Shown: positions 25,098-34,460, numbered from the stretch's first letter. The stretch: DNA of 64,000 bases from Rufibacter sp. DG15C (GCF_001577755.1 NZ_CP010776.1:3534001-3598000), one strand, 5' to 3'. Numbers and translations are program-made. Notes: generated by a model not told the origin, from the sequence alone.

Positions 25098-27533
25098 ATG
25101 AAAAACATCTTCTCATTTCTCTTTTCATTTCTGTTCTTCTCCCTGTCCCTTGCTGTACACGCCCAAACACCTGGCTCTTTAACGGGTCTGGTGAAAGATG
25201 AAAAAGGCGAACCCTTGAGTTACGGGACCATCGCTTTGCTTAAAAACCCAGGTGCCACGGTCGTAAATGGGGCGGGAATTGAAGTGGATGGCTCGTTTAA
25301 GTTGCCCTCGCCAGCGGCTGGTACCTATGTGCTTAGGCTAAGTGTGATGGGGTTCCAAACTTTGGAGACAGCTCCCTTCACTGTGTCGGAGGTGGGTTTT
25401 ACCAAGAACTTCGGGACCCTAGTGGTGAAATCAGATGCCAAGCAATTGAATGAGGTGACAGTGGAGGCCATGCGCCCAACAATTATTAACCACCCAGATA
25501 AAATGGTAGTGAGCGTTGAGGGAACGGCCATGGCCGCCGGTAGCACCGCCCTAGAAGTGCTGGCAAAAAGCCCAGGCGTGTGGGTGGACCAGGATGGTAA
25601 CATTCAGTTGAATGGCAAAGCCGGCGTGAAAGTGATGATTGACGGGAAGTTAACCTACCTATCTGGAAAACAATTACAAACCATGCTGCAAAGCATGCCC
25701 GCCGATAATGTAAAAGACCTGGAGATCATCAGTAACCCTTCGTCCAAGTTTGACGCCGAAGGAAACTCGGGCATCATCAATATCAACCTCAAACGGAATA
25801 CCCAGACTGGGTTTAACGGAAGTGTGTACTCGGGTTACCAATACAACAGAATGCACGGCTACAATGCGGGAGGAAATGTCAATTACAAGGAGAAAAACTG
25901 GAGCACGTTTGCCAGCGCAGACATGGCCCGCCGGGTAAACTGGCGCAAGAACACCATGTACCGCGAATTTAATTTTTCGGATACAAAAACCATTTTTGAC
26001 CAGGAGGGTGATGAAGAGGGCATCAGGGACATTCCCTCCATTAGGTTAGGGGCAGAGGTGGACATTAATCCAAAACACAGCTTAGGAGTCACCTATAACT
26101 GGACAAGCCTCACCTTTGACAATTTTTATAATACCAATACCTACCTGATCAGTGAAACTGCGGCCAACAGCCAGTACATTGAAGCACGCAACACCATTGA
26201 CGGCCGGTACTACAATGGTACCCTCAACGGTCATTATCTATACAAAATAGACACCCTGGGTAGTACCCTCTCCGCAGATATTGACTATGTAACCATCCTG
26301 GACCAAGACAATTCAAGATTTTCTAACAGCTATTCTGCAATTGGAGGCGCGCACCCGTACCATCAGGAACACCTTGGCAGCGACAACCCTACCCAGTATT
26401 CCATCTACTCTGCCAAGGCAGATTATACCAAGAAGTTCTTAAACAAAACCAAACTGGAGGCAGGCCTAAAAGCCAGCTATGTTGAGTCTGACAATTTGCT
26501 GAAGTTCTATACCCAACTAGGCGCCTGGAAAGCCAACAATCCCAACCGCAGCAACCACTTCATCTACAAGGAGAATATTTTTGCCGGGTACCTGAACTAC
26601 ACCATGAGCTTAGGGAAGCAGTGGAGCGTACAAGCGGGCTTGCGGGCTGAACAGACTGTCTCTGAAGGGTACTCGGTGACCTTACAGGAAACCACTCCAA
26701 GAGAGTATCTGGACCTCTTCCCTAGCGTATTCCTGCAACAGAAGGTGAATGACAACTACCAAATTACTTACAACTACAGCCGCCGCATTCAGCGACCAAA
26801 TTATGACAGACTGAATCCGTTTGTCTTTTACCTGGACCCCTTGACATGGGCACAAGGCAACCCGCAACTTCGGCCTCAATACTCCAACTCAGTACAGGTC
26901 TCCCAAACCTGGAAGAACACTTACATCCTGACGTTGGGCTACTCTAAAACGACAGATTTTATTGCCGAGATTCCAATACAAAGAAACGAGTCTAATACTA
27001 CGGTGTTTGGCCCAAGAAACGTGGATGACCATGACTCCTACTTCGGGACGGTGATTGCTCCGATGAAGGTTTCCAACAAATGGGACATGAACAATACGCT
27101 AACGACTGGGTATCAGAAGTTCTCCATAGTCCTAGAGGAGGCAAGACAAGAGAATAAACAGTTTTATTACATGGTTAACTCCAACCACAACATTCAACTG
27201 CCTTACAAAACCCGTCTGGAACTCAACGCCGGGTACCAAGGTCCTAATGCCTATGGGTTATATAAAATAGATCAGACATGGTGGATAGACGCCGGCGTGA
27301 AGCGATCTTTCTTTGAGGACAAATTAGAGGCTTCCCTATCGGTAACTGACATTTTTAAAACCAGAAGAGTGATTGGTTCAGCCAACCTGGGAGAGAATGT
27401 CAATAGTTTTGACCAGTACTTCGGGGCCCAGAGCGTAAAACTGAATCTAAGATACCGATTTAACAAAGGCGAAAAATTTGAAATGAAACGCCGCAACACC
27501 AACCTAGACGAATTAAACAGAGCTGGTGGCTGA
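25098..27533 (+). CDS. Outer-membrane beta-barrel (TonB-dependent-receptor-like) protein, paralogue 1
   Basis: The 811 residues comprise a signal peptide ending AVHAQ, a carboxypeptidase-regulatory-like domain (about 25-110), a plug-like region (SPGVWVDQDGNIQLNGKAG, LKRN), and a C-terminal barrel of the OMP_b-brl_3 type rich in alternating aromatic strands. No clear TonB box is seen. It is closely related to the protein encoded at 28050; both end with the same RFNKGEKFEMKRRNTNL block. ATG 25098 gives the signal peptide. The ligand is unknown. Confidence 0.88.
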   Translation: MKNIFSFLFSFLFFSLSLAVHAQTPGSLTGLVKDEKGEPLSYGTIALLKNPGATVVNGAGIEVDGSFKLPSPAAGTYVLRLSVMGFQTLETAPFTVSEVGFTKNFGTLVVKSDAKQLNEVTVEAMRPTIINHPDKMVVSVEGTAMAAGSTALEVLAKSPGVWVDQDGNIQLNGKAGVKVMIDGKLTYLSGKQLQTMLQSMPADNVKDLEIISNPSSKFDAEGNSGIININLKRNTQTGFNGSVYSGYQYNRMHGYNAGGNVNYKEKNWSTFASADMARRVNWRKNTMYREFNFSDTKTIFDQEGDEEGIRDIPSIRLGAEVDINPKHSLGVTYNWTSLTFDNFYNTNTYLISETAANSQYIEARNTIDGRYYNGTLNGHYLYKIDTLGSTLSADIDYVTILDQDNSRFSNSYSAIGGAHPYHQEHLGSDNPTQYSIYSAKADYTKKFLNKTKLEAGLKASYVESDNLLKFYTQLGAWKANNPNRSNHFIYKENIFAGYLNYTMSLGKQWSVQAGLRAEQTVSEGYSVTLQETTPREYLDLFPSVFLQQKVNDNYQITYNYSRRIQRPNYDRLNPFVFYLDPLTWAQGNPQLRPQYSNSVQVSQTWKNTYILTLGYSKTTDFIAEIPIQRNESNTTVFGPRNVDDHDSYFGTVIAPMKVSNKWDMNNTLTTGYQKFSIVLEEARQENKQFYYMVNSNHNIQLPYKTRLELNAGYQGPNAYGLYKIDQTWWIDAGVKRSFFEDKLEASLSVTDIFKTRRVIGSANLGENVNSFDQYFGAQSVKLNLRYRFNKGEKFEMKRRNTNLDELNRAGG

Positions 27534-27536
27534 TGA

Positions 27537-27580
27537 AATTTCCCTCACCAAGGACCTTTTTACCCCTGGTGAGGGAAATT
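27537..27580 (+). terminator. Inverted repeat after paralogue 1
   Basis: AATTTCCCTCACCA (27537-27550) and TGGTGAGGGAAATT (27567-27580) form a perfect 14-bp stem. The following T run is weak, so termination is likely but not certain. Confidence 0.65.
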
Positions 27581-27752
27581 ATTCTTTAAAGAAACCGTCC
27601 ATAGTCCTATCTTAATTTTATAGAGTTAGCAGCTTCTTGTTCTTATTTAACTTATTGATTAAGAATATTTTCAGGCCGGTTTTTAATTTAAAAACCACCC
27701 TCTACCCACTTTAAAGTGCATTTGTGAAAAATAATTGAAATAAAATGAAACA

Positions 27753-27788
27753 GTACCTTGCGTTACATAGTACCTTATAATATCTTTG
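27753..27788 (+). promoter_or_regulatory. Promoter TTG-N20-TATCTTTG with GTACCTT element
   Basis: TTG (27758-27760) and TATCTTTG (27781-27788) fit the consensus. The -33 TTG is embedded in GTACCTTGC-N8-GTACCTTA (27753-27777), which recurs at 27998-28022. The overlap with the promoter suggests a repressor site. Confidence 0.7.
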
Positions 27789-27824
27789 TCTCGACAAGAA
27801 CTCAAAATACCCACTGCGCCATCT

Positions 27825-27980
27825 ATGAAAAAGAAATCCAACTTCAGAAAACAAGCCACCGAAAGCGTGTATGAAGTCCTTTCGGTGTCTAAGACAATTA
27901 TGCTCTCCTCTTTGCTGTTGGCTTCCTCAGCCGCGTTGTGCTGGGGCTCTATTGCCGCGGTTGAACTTCTGTGCCCCTAG
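27825..27980 (+). CDS. Small hydrophobic peptide (51 aa)
   Basis: The ATG at 27825 opens a 51-residue frame: basic N-terminus MKKKSNFRKQATESVYEVL, then one hydrophobic segment (TIMLSSLLLASSAALCWGS). It lies about 30 nt downstream of the predicted start site of a good promoter, which supports it as a real gene. No homologue was recognised. It could also be only a leader to the barrel gene at 28050. Confidence 0.45.
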   Translation: MKKKSNFRKQATESVYEVLSVSKTIMLSSLLLASSAALCWGSIAAVELLCP

Positions 27981-27997
27981 GCTTTTTTTTTGCCCAT

Positions 27998-28022
27998 GTA
28001 CCTTGCATAACCAAGTACCTTA
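27998..28022. promoter_or_regulatory. Second GTACCTT-N10-GTACCTT element
   Basis: GTACCTTGC-N8-GTACCTTA is repeated here with identical outer arms and a diverged spacer, 28 bp before the ATG of paralogue 2. It is a candidate binding site for the same regulator as the site at 27753; PadR-type control is a guess. Confidence 0.55.
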
Positions 28023-28049
28023 CACATTTCACATCATATTGCATAATCC

Positions 28050-30473
28050 ATGAAAAAGCTATTACTCCTCTTCTTCTCTCTCATGTCCATGATGGCAACG
28101 GCCCATCAAACCCAAGCACAAACAGCCGGCCAGTTGTCTGGCCAAATTGTAGACCACAAAGGTGAGGCCATGAGCTATGGCACCATCACCCTTCTAAAGG
28201 CCTCAGACGCTTCTTTGGTGACGGGTGCTGCCGTTGAGGTGACGGGTGACTTTAAAATGAAAACACCGGCCCCAGGCAAATATTTCTTGAGGGTAAGCGC
28301 CATTGGCTTTGCCAATACAGACCTGCCAGCTTTTGAGGTAACTGGTCCTACTTTTTCTAAGGACTTCGGGAAGGTAGCCTTGCAGCAAGATGCCAAGGCT
28401 TTGAAAGAAGTGGTGGTACAGAGCCTTCGGCCTACCGTAGATGTTCAAGCAGACAAAATGGTGGTAAGCGTTGAGAATACGGCCATGGCGGCGGGCAATA
28501 CCGCATATGACGTTTTATCCAAAAGCCCTGGCGTTTGGATTGACCAGGACGGTAACATCCAGCTAAACGGTAAGGCGGGCGTACAAGTCATGATTGACGG
28601 CAAGCTCACCTATTTAAACGGGAAGCAGTTACAGACCATGTTGCAGGGCATGCCCGCCGAAAACCTCAAAAACCTGGAGATCATTGCCAACCCCTCTGCC
28701 AAGTTTGACGCCGAAGGTACCTCGGGCATCATCAATTTGAACCTGAAGAAAAACACCATGACCGGCTTAAACGGGAATGTGTACGGCGGGTATCAATACA
28801 ACACCAAGCATGGCGCCAACGGCGGTGCCAATGTAAACCTGAAGCAAGGCAAATGGAGCTCTTTTGCCACTGCAGATCTGGCCGAACGTCCTAAGAAAAG
28901 AACCTTCACCATGGACCGTGTTTTCAAGCAGGAAGGGGAAGACACCCGTCTCATCATGGCAGGCGGCGAATTTGGGTCTCAGTTTTCTAAATCTCTGCGC
29001 GTGGGAACTGACTATGACTTCTCAAATAGCCACAGCATTGGGGGTACGCTTAACCTTTCGCAAAACAAGGCAAATACTGGGGTCAACACCAATACCAGAT
29101 TTAACCAGGACCTGAGCACCACCCTTACTCATGATAACAGCAAGTTCACCAACGTGAGTGGCAATGCGCATTACCTAGGTAAACTAGACACAGTGGGCAC
29201 CACGCTTTCAGCAGATATAGATGTGGTAAGGATCACTGACAGAAGCACGGGGGATTTCTTGAACAAGCAATTCCTAGCGGGTAGCACCACCCCTTCTGAC
29301 CAAGAACTGCTAGAGAACAGCAATCCTACCTCCTATCAGATATACTCAGCCAAGGCAGACTATACCCGCTTGTTCCCGAAAGTGAAAGGCAAATTGGAAA
29401 TTGGAGCTAAAGCCAGCTATGTGCAGTCAGACAACCAAATTGATTTCTATCAAGTGGAAGGCAATAGCCGCACGCTGGATTTTGGACGCTCAGACCACTT
29501 CATATATGATGAGAACATCTACGCCGGGTATGTAAACTTTAGCAGAAACTTAGGCACCAAGTGGACCTTGCAAAGCGGTTTGCGCGCCGAGTACACTGAT
29601 TCTAAAGGTAATTCCTTGCCTTACGCCAAAGTGACCCCAAGAACGTATCTGGACTTCTTCCCTAGCATCTTCTTGCAGCAGCGGGTTTCTGACAATTACC
29701 AAATCAGCTATACCTATAGCCGCCGCATCAACCGCCCACGGTATGAGAACCTGAATCCATTTGTGTTCTATATTGACAACAACACCTTCGCCAAGGGAAA
29801 CCCGCTTTTGAAGCCAGAGTATACCAACTCTTTTCAAGTGACCCAGACGTTTAAGAAAACCTATAACCTGGTGTTAGGCTACGCGCATACCAAAGATGAC
29901 ATCACCGAAGTTCCTGAGCCGTTCCCCGCTGAGAACAAGTTGATCTTTATGCAACGCAACGTAGAAAGCAAAAACATGAACGCCACCCTGATTCTTCCCA
30001 TCACGGTCAATCAAAAATGGTCCATCAACAACAACGCCACCTTGGCTTACCAAGAATATAACACTATCATCAAGGAGCAGAACATCAACAACAGCCGCAT
30101 GATGTTCATGGCCCAAAGCAACTCTAATATCTTGTTGCCGAAAAACTTCAAATTAGAAGCCACAGCCGGCTACCAAGGCGCGGGCGTCTTCAACGTCTAT
30201 AGAACCAACCCAAGCTGGTTCATGGACTTAGGCATAAAACGCTCTTTCTTGAAAGACCAACTGGATGTGACCTTGAACGTGACGGACATCTTTAGAACCC
30301 GCAAAATGCAAGGCTACTCAGACGTGCAGGGCAATACCAACACCATTGACATGTACCACTACAACCAGAGCGTACGCTTAAACCTACGGTACCGCTTTAA
30401 CAAAGGTGAAAAGTTTGAAATGAAACGCCGCAACACCAATCTGGAGGAGCTGAACCGAGCCGGCGGTAATTAA
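28050..30473 (+). CDS. Outer-membrane beta-barrel (TonB-dependent-receptor-like) protein, paralogue 2
   Basis: This 807-residue protein has the same architecture as the gene at 25098. A signal peptide (to TQAQ) is followed by a CarboxypepD_reg-like domain starting GQIVDHKGEAMSYGTITLL, a plug-like region (SPGVWIDQDGNIQLNGKAG), a long barrel and the same closing RFNKGEKFEMKRRNTNL. The two are tandem duplicates separated by a regulated small gene. They may export or import related ligands, or be alternately expressed; the function is unknown. Confidence 0.88.
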   Translation: MKKLLLLFFSLMSMMATAHQTQAQTAGQLSGQIVDHKGEAMSYGTITLLKASDASLVTGAAVEVTGDFKMKTPAPGKYFLRVSAIGFANTDLPAFEVTGPTFSKDFGKVALQQDAKALKEVVVQSLRPTVDVQADKMVVSVENTAMAAGNTAYDVLSKSPGVWIDQDGNIQLNGKAGVQVMIDGKLTYLNGKQLQTMLQGMPAENLKNLEIIANPSAKFDAEGTSGIINLNLKKNTMTGLNGNVYGGYQYNTKHGANGGANVNLKQGKWSSFATADLAERPKKRTFTMDRVFKQEGEDTRLIMAGGEFGSQFSKSLRVGTDYDFSNSHSIGGTLNLSQNKANTGVNTNTRFNQDLSTTLTHDNSKFTNVSGNAHYLGKLDTVGTTLSADIDVVRITDRSTGDFLNKQFLAGSTTPSDQELLENSNPTSYQIYSAKADYTRLFPKVKGKLEIGAKASYVQSDNQIDFYQVEGNSRTLDFGRSDHFIYDENIYAGYVNFSRNLGTKWTLQSGLRAEYTDSKGNSLPYAKVTPRTYLDFFPSIFLQQRVSDNYQISYTYSRRINRPRYENLNPFVFYIDNNTFAKGNPLLKPEYTNSFQVTQTFKKTYNLVLGYAHTKDDITEVPEPFPAENKLIFMQRNVESKNMNATLILPITVNQKWSINNNATLAYQEYNTIIKEQNINNSRMMFMAQSNSNILLPKNFKLEATAGYQGAGVFNVYRTNPSWFMDLGIKRSFLKDQLDVTLNVTDIFRTRKMQGYSDVQGNTNTIDMYHYNQSVRLNLRYRFNKGEKFEMKRRNTNLEELNRAGGN

Positions 30474-30498
30474 TTTTCTTCTTTTTCTGCGCATCGTC

Positions 30499-30536
30499 CG
30501 TTTTTTGCCTATTTTCACGACAAAACCACAAAAACG
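30499..30536. repeat. 38-bp palindromic repeat, copy 11
   Basis: CGTTTTTTGCCTATTTTC forms the left arm and a degraded AAAACCACAAAAACG the right, with GTC/GAC flanks extending the pairing. It lies 8 bp before the terminator at 30545. Confidence 0.8.
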
Positions 30537-30544
30537 GACTTAGG

Positions 30545-30604
30545 AAAACCACAGATGAATCTGTCTCCGTTCTAAGTTGAGGCAAATGCATCTGTGGTTT
30601 TTAC
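30545..30604 (+). terminator. Terminator-like hairpin after paralogue 2
   Basis: AAAACCACAGATG (30545-30557) and CATCTGTGGTTTT (30589-30601) are perfectly complementary across a 31-nt loop and followed by Ts. Confidence 0.7.
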
Positions 30605-30636
30605 CTTTACACTACCACCTTTATTAATTCTTTCAA

Positions 30637-31263
30637 GTGAACGTTACAAAAAACCTATTGACCGTTGCCGCCGCCGCTTTGTTGTTGGCGTCCTGCAAAA
30701 ATGATTCTGCTCCTGCTACCACTACCACTGCTTCTAAAACCACTACAGAAGACAAAGCAGAGACTACCGGCACCACTACTGCCACAGTGGCCGCTCCAGA
30801 GATTGTGTACATCAATGCAGACTCCTTGCTTAAGAATTACCAGCACTTTAAAGATGCACAGGCCCGTCTAAAGTCTAAGTCTCAGCGCTTGGAGCAGGAA
30901 TTGCGTGGCAAGGCTACTTCTTTCCAGAAGGAAGTGGGCCAGTACCAGCAGGCTGGTCAAGGCATGACCAATGAACAGCGTGCAGCTACTGAGCAGCGTT
31001 TGGCGCAGAAAGAGCAGCAATTACAGGCTCAGAACCAGAATGCCAGCAACCAGTTGGCCAAGGAAGAAAACGAAGAGATGAAAAAAATCTACGACAAGGT
31101 AGAAGCGTATCTTAAGAAACTTAGCGCTGAAAAAGGCTACAAAATGGTTCTTTCTTATACCCGTGGCAACAGCGCCATCTTGTACAGTGACGAGTCTTTG
31201 GACATCACGCAAGACGTCTTAAAAGGCCTAAACGAAGAGTACAAGTCAGCCAACAAAAAATAA
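30637..31263 (+). CDS. OmpH/Skp-like lipoprotein
   Basis: This 208-residue protein starts at a GTG and has a lipoprotein signal (TVAAAALLLASC). A Thr-rich linker is followed by an OmpH/Skp domain: IVYINADSLLKNYQHFKDAQARLKSKSQRLEQEL, a Gln-rich coiled coil, and the closing MVLSYTRGNSAILYSDESLDIT. Skp-family proteins are periplasmic chaperones for outer-membrane barrels. Soluble Skp is usual; here the lipid anchor would tether it. A terminator follows. Confidence 0.87.
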   Translation: MNVTKNLLTVAAAALLLASCKNDSAPATTTTASKTTTEDKAETTGTTTATVAAPEIVYINADSLLKNYQHFKDAQARLKSKSQRLEQELRGKATSFQKEVGQYQQAGQGMTNEQRAATEQRLAQKEQQLQAQNQNASNQLAKEENEEMKKIYDKVEAYLKKLSAEKGYKMVLSYTRGNSAILYSDESLDITQDVLKGLNEEYKSANKK

Positions 31264-31282
31264 CCAAGAGTATCTCCAAAAG

Positions 31283-31314
31283 AAAAGCCCTACCATCACT
31301 GGTAGGGCTTTTTT
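31283..31314 (+). terminator. Intrinsic terminator of OmpH-like gene
   Basis: AAAAGCCCTACC (31283-31294) pairs with GGTAGGGCTTTT (31301-31312), followed by Ts. Confidence 0.9.
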
Positions 31315-31421
31315 ATGTCTCAAAATCTTGAAAAGGCAGATGTACTGTAAGCTTTTTATCCTTTTGAATGAATATTGATGATAGCCATGCTGGCCTGAAA
31401 ATATCCTGCTTAAAAGCCTTC

Positions 31422-31459
31422 TGTTTTTAGCCTGTTTTCTAGAAACCAGGCTAAAAACA
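31422..31459. repeat. 38-bp palindromic repeat, copy 12
   Basis: TGTTTTTAGCCTGTTTTC pairs with GAAACCAGGCTAAAAACA. Both ends carry matched changes (TG/CA and AGCC/GGCT) relative to consensus, and a C/G flank extends it. It lies in a convergent junction. Confidence 0.9.
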
Positions 31460-31466
31460 GATATGA

Positions 31467-31697
31467 CTAATAGAACCTATTAATCCGCTGGCTGCGCCCT
31501 ATCGCGAAGTAAAGGATCCAGCCCAGCACCGGCACAAAAATGACCAGCAGCAGCCAAATGATTTTCTCTACATCGCTTTTGAAATCGCTCTTTAGAATAT
31601 CCACCAACGCCCAAATCCAGAGGATAGTGGGAACCAAGAAAATCAAGGAAAGTGCCATTATGCCTAACCCTGCTAATTCACCAATGAAAAGGAACAT
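31467..31697 (-). CDS. PLDc N-terminal-domain membrane protein
   Basis: The protein has 76 residues and two membrane helices. WIWALVDILKSDFKSDVEKIIWLLLVIFVPVLGWILYFAIGR matches the phospholipase-D-nuclease N-terminal domain, which occurs alone in many small membrane proteins. Its role is unknown. It lies 38 bp downstream of the ABC permease gene on the same strand. Confidence 0.88.
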   Translation of the reverse strand: MFLFIGELAGLGIMALSLIFLVPTILWIWALVDILKSDFKSDVEKIIWLLLVIFVPVLGWILYFAIGRSQRINRFY

Positions 31698-31735
31698 CGA
31701 TTTTTAAATTTAAAGATGTGAGAAGATTTGCGTGC

Positions 31736-32968
31736 TTATTCGTAACGCAAGGATTCAATAGGGTCTAGCTTAGAGGCTTTGTAGGCAGGATAATACCCAG
31801 ACACCAAGCCCACCGAGATACAGATGGCTAAACCTACCATCATCCAAAGCCAAGGCACAAAGAACTCGCCTTGGCCAATAAGCATGGAGATGCCGTTGCC
31901 CATCAAAACGCCTAGAATAATACCGGCCACGCCGCCTAAAAGACAAATGACAATGGCTTCAATCAAAAACTGAGTTCTAATCTGCTTGATGGTGGCACCT
32001 AAGGCTTTTCTTATACCAATTTCTCGGGTACGTTCTGTTACGCTTACCATCATGATGTTCATGAGGCCAATAGAGGCGCCTAACAAGGTAATGAACCCAA
32101 TCAGGAAGCCTCCTGTACGCAAATATCCCGTTATTTTATCCAATGTCTGGGCGGCAGAGTCGCTTCTGGTAATCTCAAAGGAATCTTCCTGGCCTAACTT
32201 GTCCTGGCGTACTTTGCGCATGATACCGGTTGCTTCTTCCATGGCGTAAGCCAAGCTGGTACTACCAAGAATAGCTGATTTGATGCCGAAGGTTAAAGGC
32301 TCTGGCGTGGGTATCTGGGTAGCTGCTTCCATAGGAATGATGATGAGACGGTTGCTTCCGCCGCCGCCCATGCCGCTGCCTTCGCTTTTAATCATGCCCA
32401 CTACTTTAAACCTGCGACCCAACGTTAGAAGGCTCTTCCCTTCTGGATTTTGTTTAGGGAAAAGTTTCTCGGCTACTTCCTTGCCTATGATGGCCACTGG
32501 TGCACCTCCTTCCAATTCTATAGAAGAAAACGGCCGACCGCGCTCCAAGTCATAGTTTTCATTTACCATGAAGTTCTCATCGCCTCCCACAATGGTGATG
32601 TTGGGGTTGGTTTTGATATTACCGGCTTTTACCGCGGCGTTCCAAGTTACGTAGGTAGACAAGCTCACGCGGGCTTTATCCAGCATAAGTTCTTTGTATT
32701 GCTTGGCTTCAAATTCTGTGATGGGCGGATAGACCTTGCTTTGCCGGCCACCCTGCCGGTTGTTGTCATACTTTTGCTCAATGTCAAAAGAGTTGGCGCC
32801 CAGGTTGGCAAACGTATTACTCACCGAATACTTGATCCCTTCAATAGCCGTTAGAATACCAACCAAAGACATAATACCAATGGAGACAATCAAAGCGGTT
32901 AATACGGTCCTGAGCATGTTGCCCTGAATAGACCTGAAACCCTCCTTTGCGTTTTCTAACAGATTCAT
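31736..32968 (-). CDS. MacB-like ABC transporter permease
   Basis: The 410 residues match MacB/FtsX-type permeases. There is one N-terminal helix ([22 protein letters not shown]), a MacB periplasmic core domain (about 50-250), and three C-terminal helices with [28 protein letters not shown], the conserved coupling motif. It would work with a separate ATPase not seen here and does not move substrate through the bilayer in the known mechanism. It is divergent from the gene at 33100. Confidence 0.92.
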   Translation of the reverse strand: MNLLENAKEGFRSIQGNMLRTVLTALIVSIGIMSLVGILTAIEGIKYSVSNTFANLGANSFDIEQKYDNNRQGGRQSKVYPPITEFEAKQYKELMLDKARVSLSTYVTWNAAVKAGNIKTNPNITIVGGDENFMVNENYDLERGRPFSSIELEGGAPVAIIGKEVAEKLFPKQNPEGKSLLTLGRRFKVVGMIKSEGSGMGGGGSNRLIIIPMEAATQIPTPEPLTFGIKSAILGSTSLAYAMEEATGIMRKVRQDKLGQEDSFEITRSDSAAQTLDKITGYLRTGGFLIGFITLLGASIGLMNIMMVSVTERTREIGIRKALGATIKQIRTQFLIEAIVICLLGGVAGIILGVLMGNGISMLIGQGEFFVPWLWMMVGLAICISVGLVSGYYPAYKASKLDPIESLRYE

Positions 32969-33068
32969 AGTTTGGTGAGGTTGTTGCTCTTTGGTTATTA
33001 GTCGTATAACCTGTTACTTTCTTACTGTTATAAAAGTACTAGTTTTCCCGATTACAGCCTGTTTTTCC

Positions 33069-33076
33069 TAAATTTG
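33069..33076 (+). promoter_or_regulatory. -7 element TAAATTTG
   Basis: Exact TAnnTTTG match 23 bp before the ATG at 33100. No clear -33 TTG. Confidence 0.5.
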
Positions 33077-33099
33077 TTTAAAACTAATTCTTGATCAAG

Positions 33100-34365
33100 A
33101 TGTTGCGCCGCATTCTTTTACTTTTTCTGGGATGGTGCTTGTCGGCTCAGGCTGGTTTTGCCTCCTACCTGCTCTTACCCATGGACGAGACGCAGAATAA
33201 CCACTTAAAAGCCTATGGCATTGCCTATTGGGCCTTGCAGCGTCAAGTAGAAGTGGACTGGCTTTTGAACTACAAAGGCGGCGCGTTTGCCTTTAAACAG
33301 GCTCAGCAACTAGAGAATGAGTTGGTGGTGCGGGGCATCAGCTACCAGACCATCTCAGATGCGCAATACGGCCAGGTCTTAAATGAGATTGCCGCGCAGG
33401 AGTCTAACATGGACGTCATGAAGCTGGAGAAAGCCCCCAAGATTGCCGTCTACTCGCCTAAGTCCAAACAGCCTTGGGACGATGCCGTGACATTAGTCCT
33501 AACATACGCTGAGATTCCCTATGACATTGTCTTTGACCCCGAGGTACTGGAAGGCAAGCTACCCACCTATGATTGGTTGCATTTGCACCATGAGGACTTC
33601 ACGGGCCAGCAAGGAAAGTTCTACGCCGCCTTTAGAAACGCGCCCTGGTACCAGGACCAAAAACGTGAAGCCGAGGCCATTGCCAAGCGCTTCGGGTTTA
33701 AGAAAGTGCCTGAATTGAAAGGCGCCGTGGTGCAGAAAATACGGGACTTCACGGCGGGCGGCGGGTTCATGTTTGCCATGTGCTCAGCAACAGATACGTA
33801 TGACATTTCGCTGGCCGCATTTGGCGTAGACATCACCGAGTCCATGTTTGACGGCGACCCTTCAGATCCTCAAGCCCAGCAGAAGCTCAACTTTGACAAC
33901 ACCTTTGCCTTCAAGGACTTTACCTTGGTGCGCGACCCTTTTCAATCTGAGTTTTCTAACATTGACAACAGCCAATTGGAGCGCCAGCTGCGCGAAGACA
34001 ACGACTACTTTCAGTTGTTCACCTACTCGGCTAAATGGGATCCCATTCCTACTATGCTCACGCAGAACCACGCCAAGACCATCAAAGGATTCATGGGCCT
34101 GACTACCGGTTTTAAGAAGCGTTTGATAAAATCTGATGTGGTAGTAATGGGCGAAACCAAATCCATTGACGAGGCCCGCTACATGCACGGCACCTTCGGC
34201 AAAGGCACCTGGACCTTTTATGGCGGCCATGACCCCGAGGATTACCAGCACTTGGTAGAGGAAGAACCCACTGATTTGTCCCTCCATCCCAATTCTCCGG
34301 GCTACCGATTAATCCTGAACAACATCCTCTTCCCGGCGGCTAAAAAGAAGAAACAGAAAACGTGA
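33100..34365 (+). CDS. Conserved exported protein, often called asparagine synthetase B
   Basis: The 421 residues begin with a signal peptide (MLRRILLLFLGWCLSAQAGFA). The body has an amidotransferase-like or Rossmann-type look (KIAVYSPKSKQPWDDAVTLVL, DWLHLHHEDF, GGGFMFAMCSATDTYD, YGGHDPEDY). Related Bacteroidota proteins are, as I recall, deposited as asparagine synthetase B, but I see no N-terminal Cys amidotransferase or AsnB synthetase motifs, and an exported protein could not do that reaction. The true function is unknown. ATG 33100 is preferred over TTG 33091. Confidence 0.75.
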   Translation: MLRRILLLFLGWCLSAQAGFASYLLLPMDETQNNHLKAYGIAYWALQRQVEVDWLLNYKGGAFAFKQAQQLENELVVRGISYQTISDAQYGQVLNEIAAQESNMDVMKLEKAPKIAVYSPKSKQPWDDAVTLVLTYAEIPYDIVFDPEVLEGKLPTYDWLHLHHEDFTGQQGKFYAAFRNAPWYQDQKREAEAIAKRFGFKKVPELKGAVVQKIRDFTAGGGFMFAMCSATDTYDISLAAFGVDITESMFDGDPSDPQAQQKLNFDNTFAFKDFTLVRDPFQSEFSNIDNSQLERQLREDNDYFQLFTYSAKWDPIPTMLTQNHAKTIKGFMGLTTGFKKRLIKSDVVVMGETKSIDEARYMHGTFGKGTWTFYGGHDPEDYQHLVEEEPTDLSLHPNSPGYRLILNNILFPAAKKKKQKT

Positions 34366-34400
34366 TTGTTAATGGCTGCTTGTCATTTGCAGATTGCTTA

Positions 34401-34460
34401 AAACCAAAAAGCGTTTTTGGCCTGATTTCCGGGAAACAGGCCAAAAACGCTTTTTGGTTT
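34401..34460. repeat. 38-bp palindromic repeat, copy 13, with 11-bp palindromic flanks
   Basis: The core is 34412-34449 with a CCGG centre. Unique flanks AAACCAAAAAG (34401-34411) and CTTTTTGGTTT (34450-34460) are perfectly complementary and extend the stem to nearly 30 bp with two mismatches. It lies in a convergent junction and has a T-rich right end. Confidence 0.93.
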
